Below, piece by piece: positions 25,901-33,884 of a stretch of DNA of 64,000 nt. The DNA is taken from NCBI RefSeq assembly GCF_001676705.1, contig NZ_CP016170.1, forward strand, positions 3,224,001 through 3,288,000, given 5' to 3'. Source of the stretch: Bordetella bronchialis (GTDB taxonomy: Bacteria; Pseudomonadota; Gammaproteobacteria; Burkholderiales; Burkholderiaceae_B). Positions within the stretch are counted from its first letter, which is position 1, and each line of letters opens with the position of its first letter. Both the position numbers and the translations under genes were made by a program. The notes beneath the pieces were generated by a model, which did not search any database, was not told the DNA's origin, and saw nothing but the letters and a program-made list of their open reading frames with translations.

Positions 25901-26253
25901 CCGGCGCGCGCCTCCAGCGGAACGACGGCGGCCCCGCGGCGGTGTCACGCGACGAAAGCGGATACGGCCGGACCGCACCGCGTCCGCCGCTACGCCCCGC
26001 TCCCCCACCCCCCGCGGCGCAAGGACACCGCGCCAGCACCGCCACTTCGGACGACAGCGGCTTCGGCGAATACGGCGGGTCGGGATTCTCCATCGATGGC
26101 CATTTGTACGAAGCGCTGCAGGGGCCCCTGCCTGCCGCCGGCCCCGCGCGCGCGGCGGCGTCGGCGACACCCGGCGGCACGGACCCGGAACTGGCCGCGG
26201 CCTTGCGCGCGGCGCTGCGGGAGCGCGGCCGCCCGCAATGGCTCCCGGCGTAG
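22924..26253 (+). CDS. large unrecognised protein with EPIYA-like motif; candidate secreted effector
   Basis: Protein of about 1,109 residues that I do not recognise as a whole. Third-codon-position GC is strong throughout, so the frame is real. The start at 22924 has GGAAG 6 nt upstream; ATGs at 23008 and 23068 are alternatives, the last giving a Ser/Thr/Pro-rich N-terminus (MPPISGAATAPLTLV). There is no classical signal peptide or membrane segment. Residues from about 100 to 900 are Ala/Arg/Leu-rich and probably helical. The tail from about 910 is low-complexity: EPVYATIDE with Tyr978, DESGYG (Tyr1014), a proline-rich PPLRPAPPPP, GFGEYGG (Tyr1050) and HLYEALQG (Tyr1062). EPxYA motifs are tyrosine-phosphorylation sites in effectors such as CagA. 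Effector role is inferred; no secretion genes or chaperone are adjacent. Confidence 0.7.
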   Translation: MDILAAGRRPGPTGPPGNSRGGRASGLWMKRDGQPRLAALFARIHTRIMPPISGAATAPLTLVPSPHSIQPAGRSHAPFALVRGEHQSRVDRASRCRTRIARTARLMLARTGRAPRAADLAKLERDTAKLGRQTAVRNTLGDVLTDRTLRAYLPEVGARQARHRRDALLQARQAPAGAPGQQGAAVAHVLECATALEATAGPLRALGGAYRDGGGRVELSAGILRQLLDLSTGMKMLRPHGQDPADFLYPAVKLMHRAQGGESGGETALAALLRDLSASGRHHPDGLRAQLARPGGGLDFWLAHHSPDAYGRNPGALRQGLADDIHVVLDGVADAAWRVLQEDLHSQVPSWARQAQPALFEEAGVLHASAQRWHARLAMHGSTHALLRSSPADTVRLLLEHAANETLGASPGQAGDLGALPGRLRDGLGRIDDRIQRALDDAGVAGYASPAAVAALRRTLMHKVLEETGILGEIHRARSLADASVPRAPSRAPIAADVAGPARATSKAMRAAEAPALHPKVDKRMKRAEADAQRQIVKVLMACRQAGDKPLSPHKLQALHEARAWLGALHGDSAPAVWQRLLDGETRRLGDRDLRSLAGGALSAHIQGGAHLTAKVKDASLRAAADTLLGDLRTAVRTASAKRNGAPLLKTACASLATPAGASGRTAFFLQLQALRERIGMLDDRGVGQSRLLEACVEELSDAELKALVGVPPVSGQDAGAPDDAQAFLERLQGSARVQADKRMDTLRDSLVQDFRARLFRQAGFLHAMLYGPADAGVPLADTLESLIRDAVRHAGAVHEQGQDTAAASRPARFVRTLQGYDVAGDLTRTLCQEALSLHARLDAGMHEVGIPSFRPGPAAAAWRTRAVDDIVARTGIWDRLDSLAHRLPRDVAEPADANRRPGLGWLAPLSRGRGRHSSRSARSVGSDGYAISKPFFGFMRRKEPTRAAGADAYAALRPPHDRGVRAAIHGSDDEPVYATIDESPDDDLHAVTGARLQRNDGGPAAVSRDESGYGRTAPRPPLRPAPPPPAAQGHRASTATSDDSGFGEYGGSGFSIDGHLYEALQGPLPAAGPARAAASATPGGTDPELAAALRAALRERGRPQWLPA
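25846..25860 (+). other. EPIYA-like motif (EPVYA) in the large protein
   Basis: Codons 975-979 encode Glu-Pro-Val-Tyr-Ala, followed by Thr-Ile-Asp-Glu. The whole nine-residue stretch is close to the EPIYATIDD segment of CagA EPIYA-C/D sites. Acidic residues precede and follow it, as expected for a Src-family kinase site. Confidence 0.7.
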
Positions 26254-26261
26254 CCGCCGCC

Positions 26262-27212
26262 CTAGTCCTGGTGGGCGGCGGCCACACCTTCCAGCATCCG
26301 GACGCCCGGCAAGGGCGTGGCATAGACCGACTGCGCCAGGGCCTCGATGGCCGCCAGGCGCGGGAAGCTGCGCCGCCAGGCCAGCACGACGCGCCGGTCC
26401 GGCACGGGGGCTTCCAGCGGGATATAGCGCAGCAGGCTGTCGGCCGGCGGGTTCTCCGGCACCGCGGTCACCGGCAGCACCGTGATGCCGATGCCGGCGG
26501 CCACCATGTGGCGGATGGTTTCCAGAGAGGATCCCTCGAAGGTACGCTGGATGCCGTCGCTGGCCGCCGAAAAACGCGACAGCTCGGGGCAGACCTCCAG
26601 CACTTGGTCGCGGAAGCAATGGCCGCTGCCCAGCAGCAGCATGGTCTGCTGCTTCAGGTCCTGGGCCGGAATGGCGGCGCGATCCGCCCAGGGGTGGTCC
26701 TTGGGCACCGCGACCAGGAAGGGTTCGTCGTACAGGGGCTGGATGACGAGCCCGGCCTCCGGCAGCGGCAGGGCCATGATGGCGCAGTCGATTTCACCCT
26801 GGCGCAGCAATTCCACCAGCCGCAGCGTAAAGTTTTCCTGCAGCAACAGGGGCATTTGCGGGGTGCGCTCGATCTGCACCGGGACCAGCCGCGGCAATAG
26901 ATAAGGCCCGATGGTATGGATCACGCCCACCCGCAACGGCCCCGCCAGCGGGTCGTGCCCCTGGCGCGCGATTTCCTTGATGCTGGCGCTTTCCTCCAGC
27001 ACCTTCTGCGCCTGGGCAACGATGCGCTGCCCGATGGGCGTCACCCCGACTTCCGCCCCGCCGCGCTCGAAGATCGTCACCCCCAGCTCGTCCTCGAGCT
27101 TGCGTATCGCCACCGACAGGGTCGGCTGGCTGACGAAACAGGCTTCGGCGGCGCGGCCGAAATGGCGTTCGCGCGCCACGGCGACGATGTACTTCAGTTC
27201 GGTGAGAGTCAT
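26262..27212 (-). CDS. oxyR: hydrogen-peroxide-sensing LysR regulator OxyR
   Basis: LysR-family protein of 316 residues. Cys199 and Cys208, in GSGHCFRDQVLEVCPE, sit exactly at the positions of the redox disulfide pair of E. coli OxyR. The N-terminal helix-turn-helix contains RERHFGRAAEACFVSQPTLS. On oxidation it activates catalase, peroxidase and iron-handling genes. It ends 9 bp from the stop of the convergent large effector-like gene and is followed upstream on the same strand by recG, an arrangement seen in many Burkholderiales. Confidence 0.95.
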   Translation of the reverse strand: MTLTELKYIVAVARERHFGRAAEACFVSQPTLSVAIRKLEDELGVTIFERGGAEVGVTPIGQRIVAQAQKVLEESASIKEIARQGHDPLAGPLRVGVIHTIGPYLLPRLVPVQIERTPQMPLLLQENFTLRLVELLRQGEIDCAIMALPLPEAGLVIQPLYDEPFLVAVPKDHPWADRAAIPAQDLKQQTMLLLGSGHCFRDQVLEVCPELSRFSAASDGIQRTFEGSSLETIRHMVAAGIGITVLPVTAVPENPPADSLLRYIPLEAPVPDRRVVLAWRRSFPRLAAIEALAQSVYATPLPGVRMLEGVAAAHQD

Positions 27213-27262
27213 GGCTGGGGTTCCGTATCAGGGCCGCCGGGCGGCGCGTTGGATCACGATCG

Positions 27263-29356
27263 TCACGTACGCAGGAAATCTTCACGGCCGCGCATCCACC
27301 GCGCCAGATGGGCCTGCACCGCATCCGGATGGTCCTTGCGCAGCCAGGCCGCCGCCTCGCGTGCCTGCTCGGCGATGGCGGCATCCAGTTCGATATCGGC
27401 GAAGCGCAGCAGCGCCAGGCCCGATTGCCGGGTGCCCAGGAATTCCCCGGGGCCACGCTGCACGAGATCGCGCCGGGCGATCTCGAAACCGTCGGCGGTC
27501 TCGAACATGGCGCGCAGGCGCTCGCGCGCGATGCGCGACAGCGGCGCCTGGTACAGCAGCACGCACACCGATTCGGCGGTGCCCCGCCCCACCCGCCCGC
27601 GCAACTGGTGCAACTGCGCCAGGCCGAAGCGCTCGGCATGCTCGATCACCATCAGCGACGCATTGGGCACGTCCACGCCGACTTCGATTACCGTGGTGGC
27701 GACCAGCACGTCGATACGGCCTTCGCGAAAGGCCTGCATGACCTCCGCTTTCTCGTTCTGCGGCAGGCGGCCGTGGACCAGGCCGATGCGCAGATCGGGC
27801 AGGTCGGCGCGCATGGCCTCGTAGGTGTCCACCGCGGTCTGCAGCTCCAGGGCCTCGCTTTCCTCGACCAGCGGGCAGACCCAGTAGGCCTGGCGCCCCG
27901 CGCGCGCAGCCTGGGCGATATGCGCGATGACTTCCTCGCGCCGCGCATCGGCGACCAGCTTGGTGACGACGGGCGTGCGGCCGGGCGGCAGCTCGTCGAT
28001 GACGGAGACGTCCAGGTCGGCGAAAAAAGTCATGGCCAGCGTGCGCGGGATGGGCGTGGCGCTCATGTTCAGCTGATGCGGGACGATGCGGCCGCGCGCC
28101 GATTCGCCCTTGCGGTTCAGCGCCAGCCGCTGGCCGACGCCGAAGCGGTGCTGTTCGTCCACGATGGACAGGCCCAGCTTGTGGAAGGCCACATGGTCCT
28201 GGATGAGCGCCTGCGTGCCCACGACCAGCTGCACGCTGCCGTCGGCGGCCGCGGCCGCCGCTTCGCGCCGCGCCTTCGCGCCCACGCTGCCGCTCAGCCA
28301 TGCCACGCGGACGCCCAGGGGCTCCAGCCAATCCACCAGTTTCCGGAAGTGCTGCTCGGCCAGGATTTCCGTGGGCGCCATCAGCGCCACCTGCGCCCCC
28401 GCCTCCATGGCCTGCGCGGCCGCCAGCGCGGCGACCACCGTCTTGCCGCTGCCCACGTCGCCCTGCAACAGGCGATGCATGGGAAAGGGCCGCGCCAGGT
28501 CGGCGGCGATTTCCGCGACCACGCGCTCCTGCGCGCCCGTCAGCGCGAAGGGCAAGGCGCCGTACAGGCGCGCCACCAGGCCGCCGCCATCGCCGGACCG
28601 CGGCAGCGGCAGCGCCTTGTGCGCGCGGCGGGCGGCGCGCGCGGCCGCCAGCGACAGCTGCTGCGCCAGCAGCTCGTCGAACTTGATGCGGCGCCAGGCC
28701 GAATGCGCGCGTTCGACGAGCGCGTGTTCGGAGACGCCCGGCGGCGGGGCGTGCAGCAGGTGTATGGATTCGTCGAAAGGCGCCAGGCCATAGCGCTCGC
28801 GCACGGCCGGCGGCAGCGTGTCGGCCAGGTCGGCCTGCGTTAGCGCCTGGGCGATGGCCTTGCGCAGCACGGGCTGCTGCAGGCCCTCCGTGGTGGGATA
28901 GACCGGGGTCAGCGCGGTGGCCAAGGGCGCATCGGCGCTGCTCATGCGAGGGTGCACCATCTCGCGCCCGAACAGGCCGCCGCGCACTTCTCCGCGCGCG
29001 CGCAGCCGCCGGCCGACGGTCAGCTGACGCTGCTGGCTGGGATAGAAATTGAGCCAGCGCAATTGCAGCTCGCCGCTTTCGTCGGCGATGGCGGCGGTCA
29101 ATTGGCGGCGCGGGCGGTACTGGACTTCACAGCGCGTGATTTCCCCTTCCACCTGCGCGGCGAAACCGGGCCGCAGGGCGGAGATGGGCGTTACCCGGGT
29201 CTCGTCCTCGTAGCGCAGCGGCAAGTGCAGGATCAGGTCGGCGGGCTCCGCCAGGCCCAGCGCCTGAAGCCGGCGCGCGACCACGTCGCCGCGCGACGCC
29301 GGGGCGGCATCGGACGCAGGCGCGCGTGCTTTGCGCGGGGCCGCGGCGACAGGCAT
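27263..29356 (-). CDS. recG: ATP-dependent DNA helicase RecG
   Basis: Branch-migration helicase of 697 residues, usual length. An N-terminal wedge/OB region precedes the helicase core, in which Walker A is GDVGSGKT, motif II is DEQHRFGVGQR, motif III MSATPIPRTLAM, and motif VI region HQLRGRVGRG. It reverses stalled forks and processes Holliday junctions. The ATG at 29356 gives a basic Ala-rich N-terminus (MPVAAAPRKARAPAS); later starts are possible. It lies upstream of oxyR, with a 50-bp gap, and may share its transcript. Confidence 0.96.
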   Translation of the reverse strand: MPVAAAPRKARAPASDAAPASRGDVVARRLQALGLAEPADLILHLPLRYEDETRVTPISALRPGFAAQVEGEITRCEVQYRPRRQLTAAIADESGELQLRWLNFYPSQQRQLTVGRRLRARGEVRGGLFGREMVHPRMSSADAPLATALTPVYPTTEGLQQPVLRKAIAQALTQADLADTLPPAVRERYGLAPFDESIHLLHAPPPGVSEHALVERAHSAWRRIKFDELLAQQLSLAAARAARRAHKALPLPRSGDGGGLVARLYGALPFALTGAQERVVAEIAADLARPFPMHRLLQGDVGSGKTVVAALAAAQAMEAGAQVALMAPTEILAEQHFRKLVDWLEPLGVRVAWLSGSVGAKARREAAAAAADGSVQLVVGTQALIQDHVAFHKLGLSIVDEQHRFGVGQRLALNRKGESARGRIVPHQLNMSATPIPRTLAMTFFADLDVSVIDELPPGRTPVVTKLVADARREEVIAHIAQAARAGRQAYWVCPLVEESEALELQTAVDTYEAMRADLPDLRIGLVHGRLPQNEKAEVMQAFREGRIDVLVATTVIEVGVDVPNASLMVIEHAERFGLAQLHQLRGRVGRGTAESVCVLLYQAPLSRIARERLRAMFETADGFEIARRDLVQRGPGEFLGTRQSGLALLRFADIELDAAIAEQAREAAAWLRKDHPDAVQAHLARWMRGREDFLRT

Positions 29357-29400
29357 GGTGGCGCGCGTGGAATGCGGGAAACGGCGGCTGGCGGCGCCTT

Positions 29401-29787
29401 CTACAGGACGACGACGGCTTCCACTTCGAACTGCGCGCCCTTGGGCAGGCTGGCCACGCCCACGGTGGAACGCGCCGGATAGGGCTCGGGGAAGACGTCG
29501 GCCATGATGGTATTGACGGTGCCGAACTTGCCCAGGTCGGTCAGGAAGAGCGTCAGCTTGACGACGTTCTCCTTGCTGCCTCCCGCGGCCTGCACCACGG
29601 CGAGCATATTCGAGAAGGCCTGCTTGACCTGGCCCTCGAAGCTTTCGGACACCAGTTCGCCGCTATGGGGCTCCAGGCCGATCTGGCCCGACAGGTAGAC
29701 CGTCTGGGAACCGGACACGGCCACCGCCTGCGAATACGGCCCGACAGCCTTGGGGGCATCCTGGGTGTGAATGATCTGTTTGTTCAT
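29401..29787 (-). CDS. ridA: RidA-family enamine/imine deaminase
   Basis: Protein of 128 residues, the family length. The signature appears as APKAVGPYSQAV near the N-terminus and ARSTVGVASLPKGAQFEVEAV at the end; the conserved Arg of ARSTV binds the carboxylate of 2-aminoacrylate and related enamines. It hydrolyses these reactive intermediates released by PLP enzymes. The ATG at 29787 has GGAG 6 nt upstream, so the eight-residue extension is not used. It lies 44 bp upstream of recG on the same strand. Confidence 0.94.
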   Translation of the reverse strand: MNKQIIHTQDAPKAVGPYSQAVAVSGSQTVYLSGQIGLEPHSGELVSESFEGQVKQAFSNMLAVVQAAGGSKENVVKLTLFLTDLGKFGTVNTIMADVFPEPYPARSTVGVASLPKGAQFEVEAVVVL

Positions 29788-29846
29788 GAGCGGCTCCGGA
29801 CGGAAAGACATAGGAAAACTTCTATCGAAGTTTAATCATCCATAGA

Positions 29847-30767
29847 CTATCGTGAAAGCCCCGCATCGCGCTCCAGCGACGCGATATTTTCACGCTCCCG
29901 CAACAGAGTCTGGTACAGGGTCTGGGCGGCCAGCGGCAAGGTGCGTCCGCTGCGCTTGACCAGGTATAGCGCACGGGTGGGCGCCTTGCCCGCCAGGGGC
30001 CGGATCGCCACCCCGGGACGACGGAAATGGAACAGGGTCATCGCCGGCACCAGGCTGACGCCCAGGCCCGCGGCGACCAGGCCCGTCACGGTGGCAAGGT
30101 GCTCCACTTCCACCAGCGGCCGCAGCCGCCGCCGCCCCAGCGCGGCATCCAGGTGTTGGCGGACGCTGCTATTGCGCGCCAGCTGGATCAGCGGCCACTT
30201 GACCACCTGGGCCAGCGTGACCGCCGCCTGCGCCGCCAGCGGGTGGTCGGCGCGGCAGACCAGGTGGAAGCGGTCGGCATGCAGGAACTCGCTGTCCAGG
30301 TCGGCCATATCGGCCCGCCGCGAGGCCACGGCGAAATCGACCTCGCCGTCGCGCACCATGTCCAGGCAGGGATCGAGCAGCGCGTCGCGCAGTGTCAGCG
30401 CGATGCCGGGATAGCTGCGGTGGAAACCGGCCAGGATCTCCGGCAGCCAGCCGGCGGCCAGCGACGGCAAAGCCGCCAGCGCCACCCGGCCCCGGCGGCG
30501 GGCGGCGTGGTCGCGCAAGTCTTCCATGACCAGATCGAAGTCCGCCAGCAAGCGGCGGGCGGATGTCTCCAGCACGCGCCCTTCCGCCGTCAGCTCCACG
30601 TGCCGCGTGGTGCGGTCGAACAGCCGCATGCCGGCGTCGTCCTCGATGGCGCGGATCAGGGCGCTGAAGGCCGGCTGGGTCAGGTGGCAGCGCTGCGCGG
30701 CCCGCGTGAAGTGCTTTTCCTCCGCCAGGGCGACAAAGGCGCGCAGGTGCCGGGCCGAGAGATTCAT
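29847..30767 (-). CDS. LysR-family transcriptional regulator, divergent from the AtuA-type operon
   Basis: Regulator of 306 residues. The helix-turn-helix lies in EEKHFTRAAQRCHLTQPAFSALIRAIED; the effector-binding domain follows from about residue 92. Its start is 88 bp from the start of the divergent AtuA-type gene, with a palindrome ATCAATTGAT in the gap. The common LysR logic would make it the activator of the AtuA/Bug operon and a repressor of itself. The inducer is unknown. Confidence 0.9.
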   Translation of the reverse strand: MNLSARHLRAFVALAEEKHFTRAAQRCHLTQPAFSALIRAIEDDAGMRLFDRTTRHVELTAEGRVLETSARRLLADFDLVMEDLRDHAARRRGRVALAALPSLAAGWLPEILAGFHRSYPGIALTLRDALLDPCLDMVRDGEVDFAVASRRADMADLDSEFLHADRFHLVCRADHPLAAQAAVTLAQVVKWPLIQLARNSSVRQHLDAALGRRRLRPLVEVEHLATVTGLVAAGLGVSLVPAMTLFHFRRPGVAIRPLAGKAPTRALYLVKRSGRTLPLAAQTLYQTLLRERENIASLERDAGLSR

Positions 30768-30778
30768 GGGGTTTCTCT

Positions 30779-30788
30779 ATCAATTGAT
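30779..30788. promoter_or_regulatory. palindrome in LysR/AtuA divergent promoter
   Basis: ATCAATTGAT is a perfect 10-bp palindrome in an A/T-rich 88-bp gap between the divergent genes, beginning 11 bp from the regulator's start. It is a reasonable LysR half-site pair, though the classical T-N11-A arrangement is only loosely met. Confidence 0.45.
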
Positions 30789-30855
30789 CTTTTATTTCTA
30801 TTTTACGTATGAACGGCCGCTGCCTATAGTGGCCAGCGGAGACCTCGCATACCTT

Positions 30856-32259
30856 ATGTCGGACGCACACGACCTTTCCCATGCCGCCGAGCGCGGCACC
30901 GCCGAACCGCTGCTGATCGGCTGCGCATCGGGCTTTTCCGGCGACCGCACGGACGGCGCCGGGCCCGTGGTGGATACGCTGGCCGCGCGCGGCGGCGGCA
31001 CCCTGATATTCGAAACCCTGGCCGAACGGACACTGGCCCTGGCCCAGCTGGCCCGGCAGCAGCATCCCCAAGGAGGCTACGAGCCCCTGCTGGACGAGCT
31101 GGTGGGGCCGGTGCTGGCGCGTTGCCAGGCCCACGGTATCCGCATCGTCAGCAACTTCGGCGCGGCCAACCCGCCCGGCGCGGCGCGGCGCATCGCCGAA
31201 CTGGCGCGGATGCAAGGCCTGCCCACGCCGCGCATCGCGGTGGTGCACGGCGACGACCTGTCCTCGCCCGAGCAGCGCGCGCTGCTGCGCGAACAGCTGG
31301 GCGCCCGCATGGACGGCATGGACATCGTCAGCGCCAACGCCTACCTGGGCGCCACCGAAATAGCCGCCGCGCTGCGGGCGGGAGCCGATATCGTCGTGGC
31401 CGGCCGGGTCGCCGATCCCTCGCTGACGGTGGGACCGGCGCTGGCGCACTTCGGCTGGCGCGAAGACGACTGGGAAAAACTCGGCCGCGCCACGATGGCG
31501 GGCCATATGCTGGAATGCGGTACCCAGGTCACCGGCGGTTATTTCTGCGTGCCGGGATTGAAGGACGTCGACGGCCTGCATGAAACCGGCTTCCCCATCG
31601 CGGAGATCGCCCCCAGCGGCGACTTCGTCGTCGGCAAGGCCGCGAACACCGGCGGCCGGGTGGACGCCCGCACGGCCAAGGAACAGCTGCTGTACGAGGT
31701 GCACGACCCGGCCCGCTACCTGACGCCGGACGTGGTGGCGGACCTGAGCCGGGCGGAAGTCCTGGAACTCGGCGTCGACCGCGTACAGTTGCGCGGCATC
31801 ACCGGCCATGCCCGCCCGGACACCTTGAAGGTCAACGTCTGCCACCGCGGCGGCTGGTTGGGCGAAGCGGAAATCTCCTACGCGGGCGTACAGGCCGAAG
31901 CCCGCGCGCGGCTGGCCGCCGACATCGTCCGCCGCCGCCTGAAAGGCGCGCTGCCGCTGCGCATCGATCTGATCGGCGCCATCAGCATCCTGGACAACGA
32001 CGACGGCACCCTGCGCGCCGGACTGGCCGACGGCCATGCCCGCGACGTGCGCTTGCGCGTGGCCGGCTCGCATGCCGACCGCGCCGTCGCCGAGCGCGTG
32101 CTGCGCGAGGTCACCGCGCTGTATTGCTGCGGGCCGGCCGGCGGCGGCGGTGTGCGCACCGCGCTGCGGCCGCGCCTGAACATGGTGTCCTGCACCATCG
32201 ACCGGCAGGCGGTCCGCGCCGGATGGCGCATGATGGACGCCGCGGAGGCAACACAATGA
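30856..32259 (+). CDS. AtuA/DUF1446-family protein, large subunit
   Basis: Protein of 467 residues of the acyclic-terpene-utilization AtuA (DUF1446) family. It opens with LLIGCASGFSGDRTDGA and contains VSNFGAANPPGAARRIA, ADIVVAGRVADPSLTVGP, and later KEQLLYEVHDPARYLTPDV, all family landmarks. In terpene-degrading bacteria AtuA is required for citronellol/geranyl-CoA catabolism, but many homologues in Bordetella-like genomes sit beside Bug receptors and act on unknown acids. The start at 30856 begins the conserved region. It overlaps the next gene by an ATGA and is divergent from a LysR gene. Confidence 0.85.
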   Translation: MSDAHDLSHAAERGTAEPLLIGCASGFSGDRTDGAGPVVDTLAARGGGTLIFETLAERTLALAQLARQQHPQGGYEPLLDELVGPVLARCQAHGIRIVSNFGAANPPGAARRIAELARMQGLPTPRIAVVHGDDLSSPEQRALLREQLGARMDGMDIVSANAYLGATEIAAALRAGADIVVAGRVADPSLTVGPALAHFGWREDDWEKLGRATMAGHMLECGTQVTGGYFCVPGLKDVDGLHETGFPIAEIAPSGDFVVGKAANTGGRVDARTAKEQLLYEVHDPARYLTPDVVADLSRAEVLELGVDRVQLRGITGHARPDTLKVNVCHRGGWLGEAEISYAGVQAEARARLAADIVRRRLKGALPLRIDLIGAISILDNDDGTLRAGLADGHARDVRLRVAGSHADRAVAERVLREVTALYCCGPAGGGGVRTALRPRLNMVSCTIDRQAVRAGWRMMDAAEATQ

Positions 32260-32678
32260 ACCGGCCGCCGGCCACTTCACCGGACGATGTCCGCCACGTC
32301 CCGCTCTACCGCCTGGCGCACAGCCGCTCGGGCGACAAGGGCGACATCTCGAACCTGAGCCTGATCGCCTGGGATCCGGCCTGTTATGAGGTGATCTCGC
32401 GCTACGTGACCGCCGAACGCGTGCGCGCATGGTTCGCCTACCGCCAACCCGCCGCCGTCACGCGCTACCTGCTGCCCACGCTGCATGCGATGAATTTCGT
32501 CCTGGACGGCGTGCTGGACGGCGGCGTCAACGACGCGCTGAACCTGGACGCGCACGGCAAGTCCCTGTCCTTCCATTTGCTGGACCTGCCCGTGCCCGTC
32601 AGCGCCGAAATGGCGGTGCGCCTGCCGGACATACCGCAGGACCCCTGGCCTTTCCGCGACCGGCCGGCCGATGCATAG
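32256..32678 (+). CDS. AtuA-associated small protein (AtuA C-terminal-like domain)
   Basis: Protein of 140 residues starting in the stop of the AtuA gene. The segment LYRLAHSRSGDKGDISNLSLIAW is typical of the small domain found at the C-terminus of AtuA proteins or as a separate subunit. GGAGG lies 7 nt before the start. It probably forms a complex with the large subunit. No independent catalytic function is known to me. Confidence 0.85.
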   Translation: MNRPPATSPDDVRHVPLYRLAHSRSGDKGDISNLSLIAWDPACYEVISRYVTAERVRAWFAYRQPAAVTRYLLPTLHAMNFVLDGVLDGGVNDALNLDAHGKSLSFHLLDLPVPVSAEMAVRLPDIPQDPWPFRDRPADA

Positions 32679-32802
32679 AGCATCGTTCTCCCGGCGCAGG
32701 CGCGCCTCCCCCGCGCATCCGCGAGACGCCGCGCGCGGCGCGGGCAGACAACAGACCGAGCAACCCGACGAAGAATCAATGAACAAACCAAGGAGACACA
32801 CC

Positions 32803-33771
32803 ATGAAGATCCGCGCCCTGCCGGCCCTGGCCGCATTGTTCGCCGCCGCCTGCGTCCCGCTGGCGGCAGCCGCCGACGATTTCCCCAATCGCCCCATCAC
32901 TTTCGTGGTGCCGTTCGCCGCGGGCAGCGCCACCGACCAGATCGCGCGCGCGCTGGCCCAAGGCGTGACCGAGCAGACCGGACAGGCCGTGGTGATCGAG
33001 GACAAACCCGGCGCCAGCGCGATGATAGGCGCGCAGGACGTGGCCCGCGCCAAGCCGGACGGCTACCGGGTGCTTATCACCACCAACACCACGCACGCGG
33101 CGAACGAACACCTGTACAAGCGCCTGCAATACGACCCCGTCAAGGATTTCGAGCCTTTGACCCTGCTGGGCAAGGGTAGCCAGATCATGGTGGTGAACCC
33201 GTCCTTCCCGGCCAAGACCGTGGGCGACTTCCTGGCCATGGCGCGCAAGGAACCGGGCAAGCTGAGCTTCGGCAGCGGCAGCTCCAGCAGCCGCATCGCC
33301 GGCGAATTGCTGCAACAGATGGCCGACGTGAAGCTGCTGCACGTTCCCTACAAGAGCAACCCGCTGGCCTTGACGGACCTGCTGGGCGGCCAGATCAGCA
33401 CCATGATCACCGACATGGCCACCGGCCTGCCGCAAGTCCAATCGGGCAAACTGCGCGCCCTGGGCGTGACCACGCTGAAGCGTTCCTCGCTGGCGCCGGA
33501 CGTGCCCACCATCGCGGAATCCGGCGTGCCGGGCTATGAAATGGGCTATTGGTTCGCGGCCTATGCGCCCGCCGGCACCCCCGCCGACGTGGTCCAGCGC
33601 CTGAACGCCCTGCTGATCAAGGCCACGCAGAGCGCCGCGGCCAAGCAGTTCTATTCGAGCACCGGCACCGATCCGGCCACCTCCACCCCGGCCGAGCTGG
33701 CGGCTTTCCAGAAAGCCGAATCCCGGAAGTGGCAGACCATCATCAAGCAGGCCGGCATCGAGCCGGAGTAA
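32803..33771 (+). CDS. Bug/TctC-family substrate-binding protein
   Basis: Periplasmic receptor of 322 residues. The signal peptide MKIRALPALAALFAAAC... is cleaved near AAA-DDF. Bug motifs are FVVPFAAGSATDQIAR, VIEDKPGASAMIG, YDPVKDFEPLTLL and HVPYKSN. The ATG at 32803 follows AAGGAG at 7 nt, better than the ATG at 32779. It lies downstream of the AtuA pair on the same strand, so it probably binds the substrate used by that enzyme. TctA/TctB partners are not present. Confidence 0.9.
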   Translation: MKIRALPALAALFAAACVPLAAAADDFPNRPITFVVPFAAGSATDQIARALAQGVTEQTGQAVVIEDKPGASAMIGAQDVARAKPDGYRVLITTNTTHAANEHLYKRLQYDPVKDFEPLTLLGKGSQIMVVNPSFPAKTVGDFLAMARKEPGKLSFGSGSSSSRIAGELLQQMADVKLLHVPYKSNPLALTDLLGGQISTMITDMATGLPQVQSGKLRALGVTTLKRSSLAPDVPTIAESGVPGYEMGYWFAAYAPAGTPADVVQRLNALLIKATQSAAAKQFYSSTGTDPATSTPAELAAFQKAESRKWQTIIKQAGIEPE

Positions 33772-33820
33772 GCCAGGCCGCGCGTGGAAAGTCCGTGGAC
33801 CGTGCCTGACGGTTCCTGGA

Positions 33821-33846
33821 CGGCGCCGCCGCGCGGGGCGGCGCCG
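33821..33846 (+). terminator. GC-rich hairpin after Bug receptor gene
   Basis: A perfect 10-bp stem CGGCGCCGCC / GGCGGCGCCG with a 6-nt loop lies 50 bp after the receptor's stop. There is no T tract, so it may be a transcript-stabilising or rho-assisted structure rather than a full terminator. Confidence 0.4.
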
Positions 33847-33884
33847 CGATAGTATCCTCGCGGATATCCACGCAAGGAATCCGC

